Below, piece after piece: positions 17,608 to 24,966 of a stretch of 34,390 nt of DNA. Made by a program: the position numbers and the translations under genes. Source of the stretch: Bacteroidales bacterium (GTDB taxonomy: Bacteria > Bacteroidota > Bacteroidia > Bacteroidales > WCHB1-69); assembly GCA_012519525.1 (NCBI GenBank), contig JAAYQB010000006.1:1-34390 (forward strand). The letters are read 5' to 3'. The notes below the pieces were generated by a model, which saw only the letters and a program-made list of their open reading frames with translations, made no database searches and was not told the DNA's origin. Numbering within the stretch: position 1 is the stretch's first letter; each line of letters opens with the position of its first letter.

Positions 17608-18189
17608 CTACCTTCCTTCTTTCACCAACACTTCTTCCAACATTTTCTTATACAGCCTTGCTTTTTCGTCCAAGGATTTCGGATAAGCACGAGAAGTGGA
17701 AGGCAAACGATACCAAGACATTTTTCTATCAAGGAAATCAAAAAAAATCGGCTCATTAAAACTCGGCTCTTTTATTTTCAAGACACTCGCTAAAACTTCC
17801 GTTGCCTTTCCGCCTGTAGTAACTATACTGTAACAGTGAGGAATCGACAATAAAACAGCCTCTAAATCTATCGCTTCTACTACTTCTAAAAAATTATCGG
17901 AAGAGTTGTTTTTTGCTCTATGCACTTTTACTGCCGTATCGCCCAAAGCAATTCCCTTATCTTCCAAAAATGCTATTATTTTTTCTTTATCGAATACTTT
18001 TTGAGACGGAAGTAAAAAATGATTTTTATCATTAAAAAACACCAATCCGATGATACGCCACATATCGTTCTGTAAATTAGGATAATAAAAATCCATTGAC
18101 CAACGATTTTTAGTCGGTGGAAAACTTCCCAAGAATAAAACTTTTGCATTTTTCGGCAAAAAAAACGGTAGCGGATGTAGCTCAAACAT
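17608..18189 (-). CDS. Uracil-DNA glycosylase superfamily protein
   Basis: The 193-residue protein fits the uracil-DNA-glycosylase fold. The N-terminal block VLFLGSFPP is followed by a WSMDFYYPN and NDMWRIIG segment, resembling motif 1 of the family-6-like (hypoxanthine/uracil) branch. The later YSIVTTGGKATEV corresponds to the central strand, and YRLPSTSRAYP matches the second active-site loop of the LPS(T)S type. Such enzymes remove deaminated or mispaired bases in base-excision repair, but which base this branch prefers cannot be read from the sequence. It is on the minus strand, convergent with tsf. A terminator of the upstream DUF1015 gene separates the two, so it probably has its own promoter within 18190-18211, which was not recognised. 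Confidence 0.8.
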   Translation of the reverse strand: MFELHPLPFFLPKNAKVLFLGSFPPTKNRWSMDFYYPNLQNDMWRIIGLVFFNDKNHFLLPSQKVFDKEKIIAFLEDKGIALGDTAVKVHRAKNNSSDNFLEVVEAIDLEAVLLSIPHCYSIVTTGGKATEVLASVLKIKEPSFNEPIFFDFLDRKMSWYRLPSTSRAYPKSLDEKARLYKKMLEEVLVKEGR

Positions 18190-18211
18190 AGACTATGTGT
18201 TTTAAAATATA

Positions 18212-18243
18212 AAAGTTGCCCATTGGGAATAACAGGCAACTTT
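18212..18243 (-). terminator. Intrinsic terminator of the DUF1015 gene
   Basis: AAAGTTGCC (18212-18220) pairs perfectly with GGCAACTTT (18235-18243) around a 14-nt loop. Read on the minus strand the hairpin is followed by TATATTTT. It lies 25 bases past the DUF1015 stop and upstream of the glycosylase start. Confidence 0.75.
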
Positions 18244-18268
18244 CCATGAAAACTATAAACTTAAATGC

Positions 18269-19519
18269 TTACTCTAATTCGTGAATAACTAAACCTGAGC
18301 GTAACTTAGGTTCAAACCACGTTGTTTTTGGCGGCATAATATTGCCCGTATCAGCAATATTAATAAGTTGTTGCATAGAAACGGGATACAATGCAAAAGC
18401 TACTGCCATCTCACCACTATCAACACGACGTTTCAACTCGCCTAAACCTCGTATTCCGCCAACAAAATCAATACGATTCGATGTTCTTAAATCTTTAATA
18501 CCTAATATTTTATCTAAAACCAAATTCGATAAAATAGTAACATCTAACACACCAATAGGGTCGCTATCATCGTAAGTAGACGGCTTGGCTGTTAAACGAT
18601 ACCATTTTCCATCGATATACATACTAAATTCATGTAATTGAGCCGGTTTATAAATGTCTTTTCCCATTTCCTCTACTTTAAAAGTAGCTTTTAGTTTTTC
18701 GATAAACTCTTCTTTCGATAAACCGTTCAAATCTTTTACCACTCGATTATAATCTATGATTTTCAATTGATTATCAGGGAAAATAACCGTCATAAAGTAA
18801 TTATATTCTTCTTTTCCCGTGTGGTTTTTATTTTTCGCTTTTTGTTCTCCTCCTACCAATGCTGCCGCTGCCGTACGATGATGACCGTCGGCTACATATA
18901 AATAAGGAATTTCTTTATCAAAAATATCAACAATACGTTGTATGATTGCTTTGTCTTTTATCACCCATAGGGTATGTCCGAAACCTTCGTCGGCAATAAA
19001 ATCATATTCCGGCTCTTGCGTGGCAACGATATTCGACACTATCTCATCTATCTTTTTATTAGCCGGATAGGTGAAAAACACAGGTTCAACATTCGCATTG
19101 GTATTGCGAATATGTATCATGCGGTCTTCTTCTTTTGCTTTGAGTGTCAATTCGTGCTTTTTAATCTTTTCGCTAAGATAATCATCTCGATGAGAACAAG
19201 TTAATATTCCATACTGTGTTCTTCCATCCATAGTTTGGGCATAGATGTAGAGGTATTCATCTTCGTCTTGAATCAACCATTTATTATCTTTAAACTTTTT
19301 ATAATTTTCCGTTACTTTATCATAGACTTCTTGACTATGCTCATCGGTACCTACAGGAAGGTCTATTTCCGCTTTTGTAATATGTAACAAAGAATAAGGA
19401 TTATTAGCTGCTTCTGCACGTGCTTCTTCCGAATTCAATACGTCATAAGGACGGGATGCTAATTGCTTAACGATTTCTTTAGGTGGACGTAAGCCTTTAA
19501 ATGGTTTTATGATTGCCAT
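18269..19519 (-). CDS. DUF1015 family protein (SerK-like fold)
   Basis: The 416-residue protein starts MAIIKPFKGLRPPKEIVKQL and PYDVLN, the hallmark DUF1015 opening. It has KKHELTLKAKEEDR with NANVEPVFF around residues 121-149 and the signature YVADGHHRTAAA at about 208-219. DUF1015 is related to the ParB/Srx-like archaeal serine kinase SerK, so a small-molecule kinase role, possibly in serine metabolism, is plausible but unproven for bacterial members. In many Bacteroidetes this family sits beside serC and serA, but neither is seen here. The gene has its own -7 box (19586-19593, minus) and a terminator, so it is a single-gene unit. Confidence 0.88.
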   Translation of the reverse strand: MAIIKPFKGLRPPKEIVKQLASRPYDVLNSEEARAEAANNPYSLLHITKAEIDLPVGTDEHSQEVYDKVTENYKKFKDNKWLIQDEDEYLYIYAQTMDGRTQYGILTCSHRDDYLSEKIKKHELTLKAKEEDRMIHIRNTNANVEPVFFTYPANKKIDEIVSNIVATQEPEYDFIADEGFGHTLWVIKDKAIIQRIVDIFDKEIPYLYVADGHHRTAAAALVGGEQKAKNKNHTGKEEYNYFMTVIFPDNQLKIIDYNRVVKDLNGLSKEEFIEKLKATFKVEEMGKDIYKPAQLHEFSMYIDGKWYRLTAKPSTYDDSDPIGVLDVTILSNLVLDKILGIKDLRTSNRIDFVGGIRGLGELKRRVDSGEMAVAFALYPVSMQQLINIADTGNIMPPKTTWFEPKLRSGLVIHELE

Positions 19520-19585
19520 ATTTCTTAATTTATTTTTATTATTTAATTGATTTTCAATAGTAGAAACTTATTGTTTCATCCGTTG

Positions 19586-19593
19586 CAAAAATA
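19586..19593 (-). promoter_or_regulatory. Promoter -7 box of the DUF1015 gene
   Basis: The minus strand reads TATTTTTGCAACGG, matching TAnnTTTG, 67 bases upstream of the ATG at 19519. No -33 element is evident at standard spacing. Confidence 0.55.
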
Positions 19594-19663
19594 CAAAATT
19601 ATTCAATGATAATAAACAGTATTTGAAAAATATTTAAGCATTTATATTTTATTACCTACAGCA

Positions 19664-19687
19664 ACAAATAAATGTATATTTTTGCAA
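19664..19687 (+). promoter_or_regulatory. Repeated promoter box, copy A
   Basis: This 24-base string begins ACAAATAAATGTAT and contains the -7 element TATTTTTG at 19677-19684. It recurs exactly at 20293-20316 and 20943-20966. Upstream similarity to copy B extends about 14 bases further (CTAC-G-A). It lies 51 bases before the ATG at 19739. Confidence 0.7.
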
Positions 19688-19738
19688 AAAACATGAAATT
19701 AACATGATTAACTAAACCACATTAAAATTCAAAATAAT

Positions 19739-20200
19739 ATGAAAAAATATCTTATAGCTTTTGTTTTAATTTCTACTTTTTATTCTTTTTGTTTTTCACA
19801 AGAGTTTGATCTAGAGGTAGAGTCTGATTATCGAGAATTTCGTTGTGGATGTAAAAAAGGGATTGATACATTTAATATAGTTATTTATGATACAAATATT
19901 CTAAACGAATATATAGGATTTGCTTTGATAGAATTCACTTTAAATAGTATTGCAGCAGATTCTATTGAACTAATTGATGTAAAAATTGTAGGAATTCAAT
20001 TACAAGATATCAATACAAAAGAAATAATTATGACTCTGAAAGACAATAAAGATAGTCTATTTAAGTTGTATGAAAACAAACTTCTTTTAATTTTGAAAGG
20101 ATATAAATGTTGGTTCATTAAAAATGATATTGATAAAACATTTTGTCATAGAGTTTTAGCTTTTTATCCATTAAATGTTAGCAATTCCCCACATAAATAA
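19739..20200 (+). CDS. Small exported protein of unknown function
   Basis: I do not recognise this 153-residue protein. Residues 1-20 look like a type I signal peptide (KKYLIAFVLISTFYSFCFS before QEFDLEV), so it is probably periplasmic or outer-membrane associated. The mature part is acidic and rich in Ile/Leu beta-type segments. It has cysteines in FRCGCKKG near residues 35-40 and two more near the C-terminus (YKCWFI, TFCHRV), which could pair as disulfides. Base composition is noticeably more AT-rich than in the flanking conserved genes. It has copy A of the repeated promoter box and is followed, 205 bases later, by another small exported protein with an identical box, so the two are likely co-regulated. 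The reading frame, signal peptide and promoter support a real gene. Confidence 0.65.
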   Translation: MKKYLIAFVLISTFYSFCFSQEFDLEVESDYREFRCGCKKGIDTFNIVIYDTNILNEYIGFALIEFTLNSIAADSIELIDVKIVGIQLQDINTKEIIMTLKDNKDSLFKLYENKLLLILKGYKCWFIKNDIDKTFCHRVLAFYPLNVSNSPHK

Positions 20201-20292
20201 TGTTCCATTTGATACTTTTTTGTTGTTGTTTTTAGAAAACAGAAAGAAAAAAAAACTTCGGTCAAAATACTTTTATTTTTTTATCTACTGAA

Positions 20293-20316
20293 ACAAATAA
20301 ATGTATATTTTTGCAA
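20293..20316 (+). promoter_or_regulatory. Repeated promoter box, copy B
   Basis: Identical over 24 bases to copies A and C, with TATTTTTG at 20306-20313. It lies 89 bases before the ATG at 20406. The leader between them carries a GC-richer hairpin at 20353-20372. Confidence 0.7.
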
Positions 20317-20352
20317 CATTAAAAAATAAAAATATTAACAAATAAAAAAAAC

Positions 20353-20372
20353 TGTCCTACTATAGGGGGACA
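20353..20372 (+). promoter_or_regulatory. Leader hairpin before the DUF4431 gene
   Basis: TGTCC (20353-20357) can pair with GGACA (20368-20372), and an alternative inner stem CCTA-CTA-TAGG overlaps it. It is an island of G/C in an AT-rich leader. It may be a regulatory RNA structure or a leftover of a mobile-element end. Confidence 0.3.
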
Positions 20373-20405
20373 CTTTACAATTATTGCAACAACAAAATAA
20401 CACAA

Positions 20406-20981
20406 ATGAAAAGAAGTCAAATTAACTATTTTGTTTTTTATATCCTATTTTTATTAATAGGAATGCCGTATGGTTGTAAATTTAAAAATATTGGGAAGAT
20501 GAATTCAAATAAAAATTCTCTTTGTTATTATTTTGGAGATGAATACGTAATTTCAGGAACACTTTTAGTGCGAGATTTATATGGAGCACCAAATTATGGA
20601 GAGACACCTGACGTTGATAAACTTGAAAAATTTTATTTTATAATCATAGATACAGCTATAAATATATTTGTCAAGGATACTATTAATTCTTACAATTTAA
20701 AAAATAAATATTCTCAATCATGTTTTCAAATTTTAGGATATGATTCAATTATCAATGGTAAATTTTGTAGTTATTATTCACTTTATTTAATGAAATTACA
20801 ATCTGGATCAAAAATTTGTCTAAAAGGGTATTTTGATAGTGCAATAACTGGACATCATCATACGGATGTATTATTTATTGTAGAAAAAAATCCCCCGATA
20901 GATAACCCCTCTTCAGTTGCAAATAAAAAAAGAAGAAAGAAAACAAATAAATGTATATTTTTGCAAAACGAAATAATATAA
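20406..20981 (+). CDS. Probable lipoprotein with DUF4431-like domain
   Basis: The 191-residue protein has a hydrophobic N-terminus ending at Cys24 (IGMPYGC), a weak lipobox. The following region, VISGTLLVRDLYGAPNYGET with KFYFIIIDTAINIFV, and later KGYFDSAITGHHHTDVLF, resembles my recollection of DUF4431, whose members share a G-x-P-x-Y segment and a GHHHT-x-VL ending. The function of the family is unknown. The last 28 or so residues (SSVANKKRRKKTNKCIFLQNEII) lie beyond the domain. The part from TNKC to FLQ is encoded by copy C of the repeated promoter box, so the natural stop may have been lost. Codon usage is very AT-rich. Copy B of the box serves as its promoter. Confidence 0.7.
   Translation: MKRSQINYFVFYILFLLIGMPYGCKFKNIGKMNSNKNSLCYYFGDEYVISGTLLVRDLYGAPNYGETPDVDKLEKFYFIIIDTAINIFVKDTINSYNLKNKYSQSCFQILGYDSIINGKFCSYYSLYLMKLQSGSKICLKGYFDSAITGHHHTDVLFIVEKNPPIDNPSSVANKKRRKKTNKCIFLQNEII
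20943..20966 (+). repeat. Repeated promoter box, copy C, inside the end of a gene
   Basis: This is the third exact copy of the 24-base box, with TATTTTTG at 20956-20963. It overlaps the last codons of the DUF4431-like gene. Thirty bases after it an ATG at 20997 opens only an 11-codon frame. The copy looks like the promoter of a gene that has been lost or never completed. Confidence 0.7.
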
Positions 20982-21271
20982 AAAAAATGCACTTAACCTA
21001 TAACGCAATAAAATCGCAATAAGCTGTAAAACAAAGGAAAGCTGAAAGAAGTTACTTCCTTACGTCCATTCGTAATTTTTAATTGTCAATTCGTAATTTG
21101 TAATTCTAAATTCTACCTTTTTAACCGCAAAGAACGCAAAGAATTCCGTTTGAAATTTTTCCACTAACTATTAATGCTAATGTATAACATGTGTCAACTT
21201 TTTTCAGGACGCGACACTAAATTCTAATTTCTAAATTCTAATTTCTAATTTTTTTAGGACATATCAAACAA
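20982..21271. repeat. Gene-free gap filled with repeat debris
   Basis: No coding frame is convincing here. 21063-21098 matches 27758-27793 in inverted orientation at 33 of 36 bases. 21121-21143 holds AACCGCAAAGAACGCAAAG, a low-order repeat. 21191-21217 starts GTGTC and ends GACAC around AACTTTTTTCAGGAC, which resembles the end of a degraded insertion sequence. 21217-21244 is a tandem duplication of the 14-mer CTAAATTCTAATTT. None belongs to either neighbouring gene. Confidence 0.6.
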
Positions 21272-23368
21272 CTATATTTTCACTATCATTTGTAAGTGTA
21301 TATCCGATTTATTATTTCCATTAATGGCATCTAAAGCGGTTCCTATCGTATGTTTGTTTTTATAAAAACTTTGAGCTACTCTCAGCCATAGGTCTATATA
21401 AGAAGTGATTTCTACTTTCATCATCGCATAAAGTCGGCTTCCTATGCCGTAATAAGCAGGAATAGAGGAAGTATACAGCACATCGTTTTCGTAAGCATAC
21501 AAACGCGTATCGTAAGAATCGGTATGAAACAAAGCGTAGCGTCCTGTCAATGTTAGCCATTTGTATTGCCAAGCAATATCTTGATAGATTAAATAACCCT
21601 TCGATTTTTCCTTGTTTTTTTCCGTCTTACACACCACATATTCTAAGCAGCTTTTTAATTGTAAATTGGAAAGAGGTTTATAGATAGCATTGAAACGATA
21701 ATTTTGTTTTTTTACCGCTGTCAATTGATTGTAATATTCCATGGATTCATTGGTGTTTTTATCGGAATGTTTGAACTGAAAATAGCAAGAAAATTTTCTG
21801 TTTACATTACATATCAGCCTTGCCAACACTTTATAAGAACTTGAGGGTGCGTCGCTTGTGTATTTCAGCCACATAAAACGATAATAGTCTATATTGGCAT
21901 TAAGGATTAAGTATTTATTTAAAAACACCTGCGTTCCTATTACTAATCCGTTTTCATTGCCGATATTGGTTGCCTGCCGATAGGCATTGCCTTGTATAGC
22001 CTGATAATCTTTACTGTAATAGCGATGTAAAAGCGTAAAATTCAGTAAAGGGTCTGCATAATAAATCAATCCGTTTAAAAGAGCAAAACCCCCGTAATGT
22101 GTTACTGCATTTTCGCCAAAAACACTTACTTTTTTAATGATTGCATTATAGCTAACACTTGCATTCAACACATCTTGTTGATTGATTTTATAGAAGTTAT
22201 AAGGTTTCGGCTCTACATAAAACGGACGATTGTAATGCGAATAAAACACCCCCGCTCCTACTCTTACCACACGATGGGTGTAATGAGCAAACATTCCCGC
22301 TACTTGTTGGTCAACATTGTTTTTTCTTTCTATTTCCGTCGTAGTGCGATGATAGCCTGTTTCTTGTAAAGAATAAATAAACTCTTGCTCGCTGTTTTCC
22401 ACTTTATTCACATTCGCATCTTTTTGACGATAGGAATAAAATAACGCCAAGCGAAACTTTCTAAATTGCAGTTCCGTAGCAGCACCACGCAAAAAATTAT
22501 TTTCATTGGAAGAAGTATAAGGTGCAACAGCTTTTGCATAACGATAAATTTCCATAGGATTAATGATAGTCGGCGGTTGAAAACCTGTCCACATTGCCAA
22601 TCCTTGTCCAAAACGAATTTGATAATCACCTACAGCTAACGATTTTATACATTTAATGTCTTTCATAAAAAAATGAAAAGAATAAAAATCGAAACCGTAT
22701 CTGTTACTTCCTTTAAAAAACTCTTCTCCCGCATCTTTTTCGGCAGTAAAGCCAAAACGCACTTTAGATGCATAATCAAATTTATACTTAAACAATAAGT
22801 AAGGCTGACTTCCTCTATAAACGGCATTGGGTTTTAATTCCAATAAAGAATCGGATAAGGTAGTGTAACCGACTTGCTTATTCAATACTTGACGGTAACG
22901 CATTAAACAAGTGTTTTTTCCATATTTAAAGACCTTTTTAAAGGTCATTTTTCGACTTTGGTCAACGGGTAACAATACGATATAAGGCAAGAGCATACGA
23001 ACCGTTTCCATCGTAAAACCCTCAACAGCTGCCAATTCGTATAAACTAACCATAGCTCCGTTGACATCTAAATACATTTTAAGATGGTATATTTGATAAT
23101 CCGTTAACTTAAATACCGCCATTAAAACATCGTAATCAGGCTGGTTGATATTGATTTTATTTTCACGATAATAAGCGTATTCTTCTATTATTTCACTATA
23201 ATCTTGCTCTTCTTCCGCTTCTTCGGCTAAATTTTCGAGTTGCAACATAAAATCATCTTCTTGTATCAACTCCTTCTCTTTAAAAACAATCGTATCAATT
23301 TGAGCTAACAAAAAAATACTTTTTTGACAAAGCAAAAACAAACAAGCTATCAATAAGTATTTACGCAT
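21272..23368 (-). CDS. Outer-membrane barrel protein with ComEA-like helix-hairpin-helix domain
   Basis: The 698-residue protein has a signal peptide (residues 1-22, ending LLAQ) and an acidic linker at about 45-65 (ENLAEEAEEEQDYSEII). Residues 71-132 then form a double helix-hairpin-helix: KININQPDYDVLMAVFKL, a central YHLKMYLDVNGAM, then LYELAAVEGFTMETV and LLPYI. This is the ComEA/competence-type arrangement with the usual INiN start. From about 150 to the end the sequence alternates aromatic-rich strands and loops typical of an outer-membrane beta-barrel, closing with HLQMIVKI. HhH domains of this type bind DNA in ComEA, but whether this one does is unknown. The stop of the PorV-like gene lies 1 base upstream of this start, so the two are cotranscribed and probably work together. 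Confidence 0.8.
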   Translation of the reverse strand: MRKYLLIACLFLLCQKSIFLLAQIDTIVFKEKELIQEDDFMLQLENLAEEAEEEQDYSEIIEEYAYYRENKININQPDYDVLMAVFKLTDYQIYHLKMYLDVNGAMVSLYELAAVEGFTMETVRMLLPYIVLLPVDQSRKMTFKKVFKYGKNTCLMRYRQVLNKQVGYTTLSDSLLELKPNAVYRGSQPYLLFKYKFDYASKVRFGFTAEKDAGEEFFKGSNRYGFDFYSFHFFMKDIKCIKSLAVGDYQIRFGQGLAMWTGFQPPTIINPMEIYRYAKAVAPYTSSNENNFLRGAATELQFRKFRLALFYSYRQKDANVNKVENSEQEFIYSLQETGYHRTTTEIERKNNVDQQVAGMFAHYTHRVVRVGAGVFYSHYNRPFYVEPKPYNFYKINQQDVLNASVSYNAIIKKVSVFGENAVTHYGGFALLNGLIYYADPLLNFTLLHRYYSKDYQAIQGNAYRQATNIGNENGLVIGTQVFLNKYLILNANIDYYRFMWLKYTSDAPSSSYKVLARLICNVNRKFSCYFQFKHSDKNTNESMEYYNQLTAVKKQNYRFNAIYKPLSNLQLKSCLEYVVCKTEKNKEKSKGYLIYQDIAWQYKWLTLTGRYALFHTDSYDTRLYAYENDVLYTSSIPAYYGIGSRLYAMMKVEITSYIDLWLRVAQSFYKNKHTIGTALDAINGNNKSDIHLQMIVKI

Positions 23369-23369
23369 A

Positions 23370-24224
23370 TTATTTTGTTTGTTTTATGTTATATATCAAT
23401 GATATTCGAGGGCTATATCCCAAAACAAAATGATAACTGAAAGCAAAATCAACCATAAGATAGTTCGTTTTCCAGCCTGCTCCAAGGCTACATTCAAAAT
23501 AAGGGAAACCGCAACCTGTCCGTATCTGTAATTGCTCTAAAATACTATATTCCAATCCGACACGATACACGAATTTTTTATCCAAATCTTTTTCTATTTC
23601 GGCTGCCAATATACATTTTTTCGATAAATCGTACGACAAGCCTAAACGTAAAATAGTAGGAATATACTCTTTGGTATCGTTGTAGGTACACATTTTTAAG
23701 CGAGCCGGATTAAAAGCATGGAATCCCATTCCCAAGCGTTGGCTTATTTGTCCGTAAACTCCTATATCGAAGGTAAATCCATGACAATTACCATAGGTTT
23801 TTTCAGAAAAATAATTCATTAAATAATGAAAACCTAATCCGAAAGAAATAATATTTCCAAACGATTTGGCGTAAGAAAAGCCCGTGTGTAATTCGCCGTA
23901 ATTGACATGTCCGAAATGCGACAACTGCAAGCCAAAAGCCCCCACTTTCTCTACGGGCAAGACAAAACCCAAGCTCGAAGTAGAAGTTTCTTTCAATAAA
24001 AAGCGATTATCGTAATGCAAGCCGACACTTATTTCGTCGCCAAATGCCATTATGGCAGGATTGTTAAACAATGCACTTTTATCTTTTAAAGCCACCGAAA
24101 CACCTCCCATCGCAGCAGTTCGCGCTCCTTTAACCGAAAAATAATTAATAGCATTTAATGATAACACATTGTATACTAAAGCTAAAACTATTAGTATATA
24201 CCTTATTTTTCTATCTGTGTGCAT
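23370..24224 (-). CDS. PorV/UPF0164-like outer-membrane barrel protein
   Basis: The 284-residue protein has a signal peptide ending LNA at about residue 25. The mature N-terminus, GARTAAMGGVSVALKDKSALFNNPA, is the signature of the PorV/PorQ (FadL-like) barrel group. The rest consists of alternating strands (GLGFHYLMNYF, RVGLEYSILEQLQIRTG) and ends with FVLGYSPRISLIYN, as in PorV-type proteins that terminate with an LG-S-H-RISL motif. PorV is a T9SS shuttle and SprA-interacting lid protein. This paralogue is shorter and paired with the HhH barrel gene instead, so it is not assigned as porV itself. It has a TAnnTTTG box upstream and leads a two-gene operon. Confidence 0.75.
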   Translation of the reverse strand: MHTDRKIRYILIVLALVYNVLSLNAINYFSVKGARTAAMGGVSVALKDKSALFNNPAIMAFGDEISVGLHYDNRFLLKETSTSSLGFVLPVEKVGAFGLQLSHFGHVNYGELHTGFSYAKSFGNIISFGLGFHYLMNYFSEKTYGNCHGFTFDIGVYGQISQRLGMGFHAFNPARLKMCTYNDTKEYIPTILRLGLSYDLSKKCILAAEIEKDLDKKFVYRVGLEYSILEQLQIRTGCGFPYFECSLGAGWKTNYLMVDFAFSYHFVLGYSPRISLIYNIKQTK

Positions 24225-24248
24225 AGCTTTTTAATTAATTTCCAAAGA

Positions 24249-24256
24249 CAAAAATA
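24249..24256 (-). promoter_or_regulatory. Promoter -7 box of the PorV-like/HhH operon
   Basis: The minus strand reads TATTTTTGTCTTTGG, matching TAnnTTTG, 25 bases upstream of the ATG at 24224. A short leader would result. Confidence 0.5.
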
Positions 24257-24356
24257 ACAAAAAAAACAATAAGTCATAAAATAATCCTGTTTATTTTTCG
24301 TTAAATTTGTAATTATGTTAAATATAAATCGTTTACGCAATTATACACAGAAATAA

Positions 24357-24385
24357 TTTGATTTTTCCCTTTTATTTTAAGTTTG
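24357..24385 (+). promoter_or_regulatory. Promoter of the ECF sigma/DUF4831 operon
   Basis: TTTG (24357-24360) and TAAGTTTG (24378-24385) are separated by 17 bases, matching both the -33 and -7 Bacteroidetes elements. It is the best full promoter in the window. The predicted start lies about 53 bases before the ATG. A second box, TAAATTTG at 24302-24309, is an alternative. The absence of a distinct ECF-type motif means autoregulation is not visible. Confidence 0.5.
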
Positions 24386-24443
24386 GAAAGATTTTTGATA
24401 CATATAGACAGCGATAAAATATAACAAAAAGAGAGAAGACACC

Positions 24444-24956
24444 ATGAGCGAATATAAATTTCAACAAGACATCATAGCCTTAGAAAGCGCTTTACGCAAC
24501 TTTGCTTTTTCATTAACTCTTAATCAAGACGATGCCGATGATTTATTGCAAGACACTTTCTTAAAGGCTCTTTTATATAAAGATAAATTTGAAGACGACA
24601 CTAATTTAAAAGCATGGTTATACACCATTATGCGTAATACCTTCATCAACAATTACAGACGTAAAACGAAGTCGAATTCTCTGATTCAACAAACGGAAGA
24701 TATGAATTATTTACGCAATATGATTTCTAATCGTTCCGACAATGCAGATATGAAAACTTCGGTAAAAGAAATCACTGAAAACATCAGCAAAATAGAAGAA
24801 AATCAACGTATTCCATTTGAAATGTTTATCGACGGCTATAAGTACAAAGAAATTTCATCTCAAATGGACATATCCATAGGCACCGTAAAAAGTCGCATTT
24901 TCTTTACGCGTAAAAAACTGATGAATTCATTAAAAGATTACGTCCACAGCAACTAA
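24444..24956 (+). CDS. ECF-type RNA polymerase sigma factor
   Basis: The 170-residue protein has the two-domain ECF layout. Region 2 covers about residues 15-85, with DADDLLQDTFLKALL and LKAWLYTIMRNTFINNYRR as the core-binding and -10-reading helices. Region 4 covers about 115-165, with YKEISSQMDISIGTVKSRIFFTRKKL as the helix-turn-helix. No FecR-type or other anti-sigma gene is adjacent, unlike most Bacteroidetes ECF loci tied to SusC/D systems. Orphan ECF factors of this kind occur throughout Bacteroidales. One of them, SigP of Porphyromonas, drives T9SS genes, but orthology cannot be settled from the sequence alone. The DUF4831 gene starts 10 bases after its stop, so the two are cotranscribed. 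Confidence 0.92.
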   Translation: MSEYKFQQDIIALESALRNFAFSLTLNQDDADDLLQDTFLKALLYKDKFEDDTNLKAWLYTIMRNTFINNYRRKTKSNSLIQQTEDMNYLRNMISNRSDNADMKTSVKEITENISKIEENQRIPFEMFIDGYKYKEISSQMDISIGTVKSRIFFTRKKLMNSLKDYVHSN

Positions 24957-24966
24957 ACAATATCGT

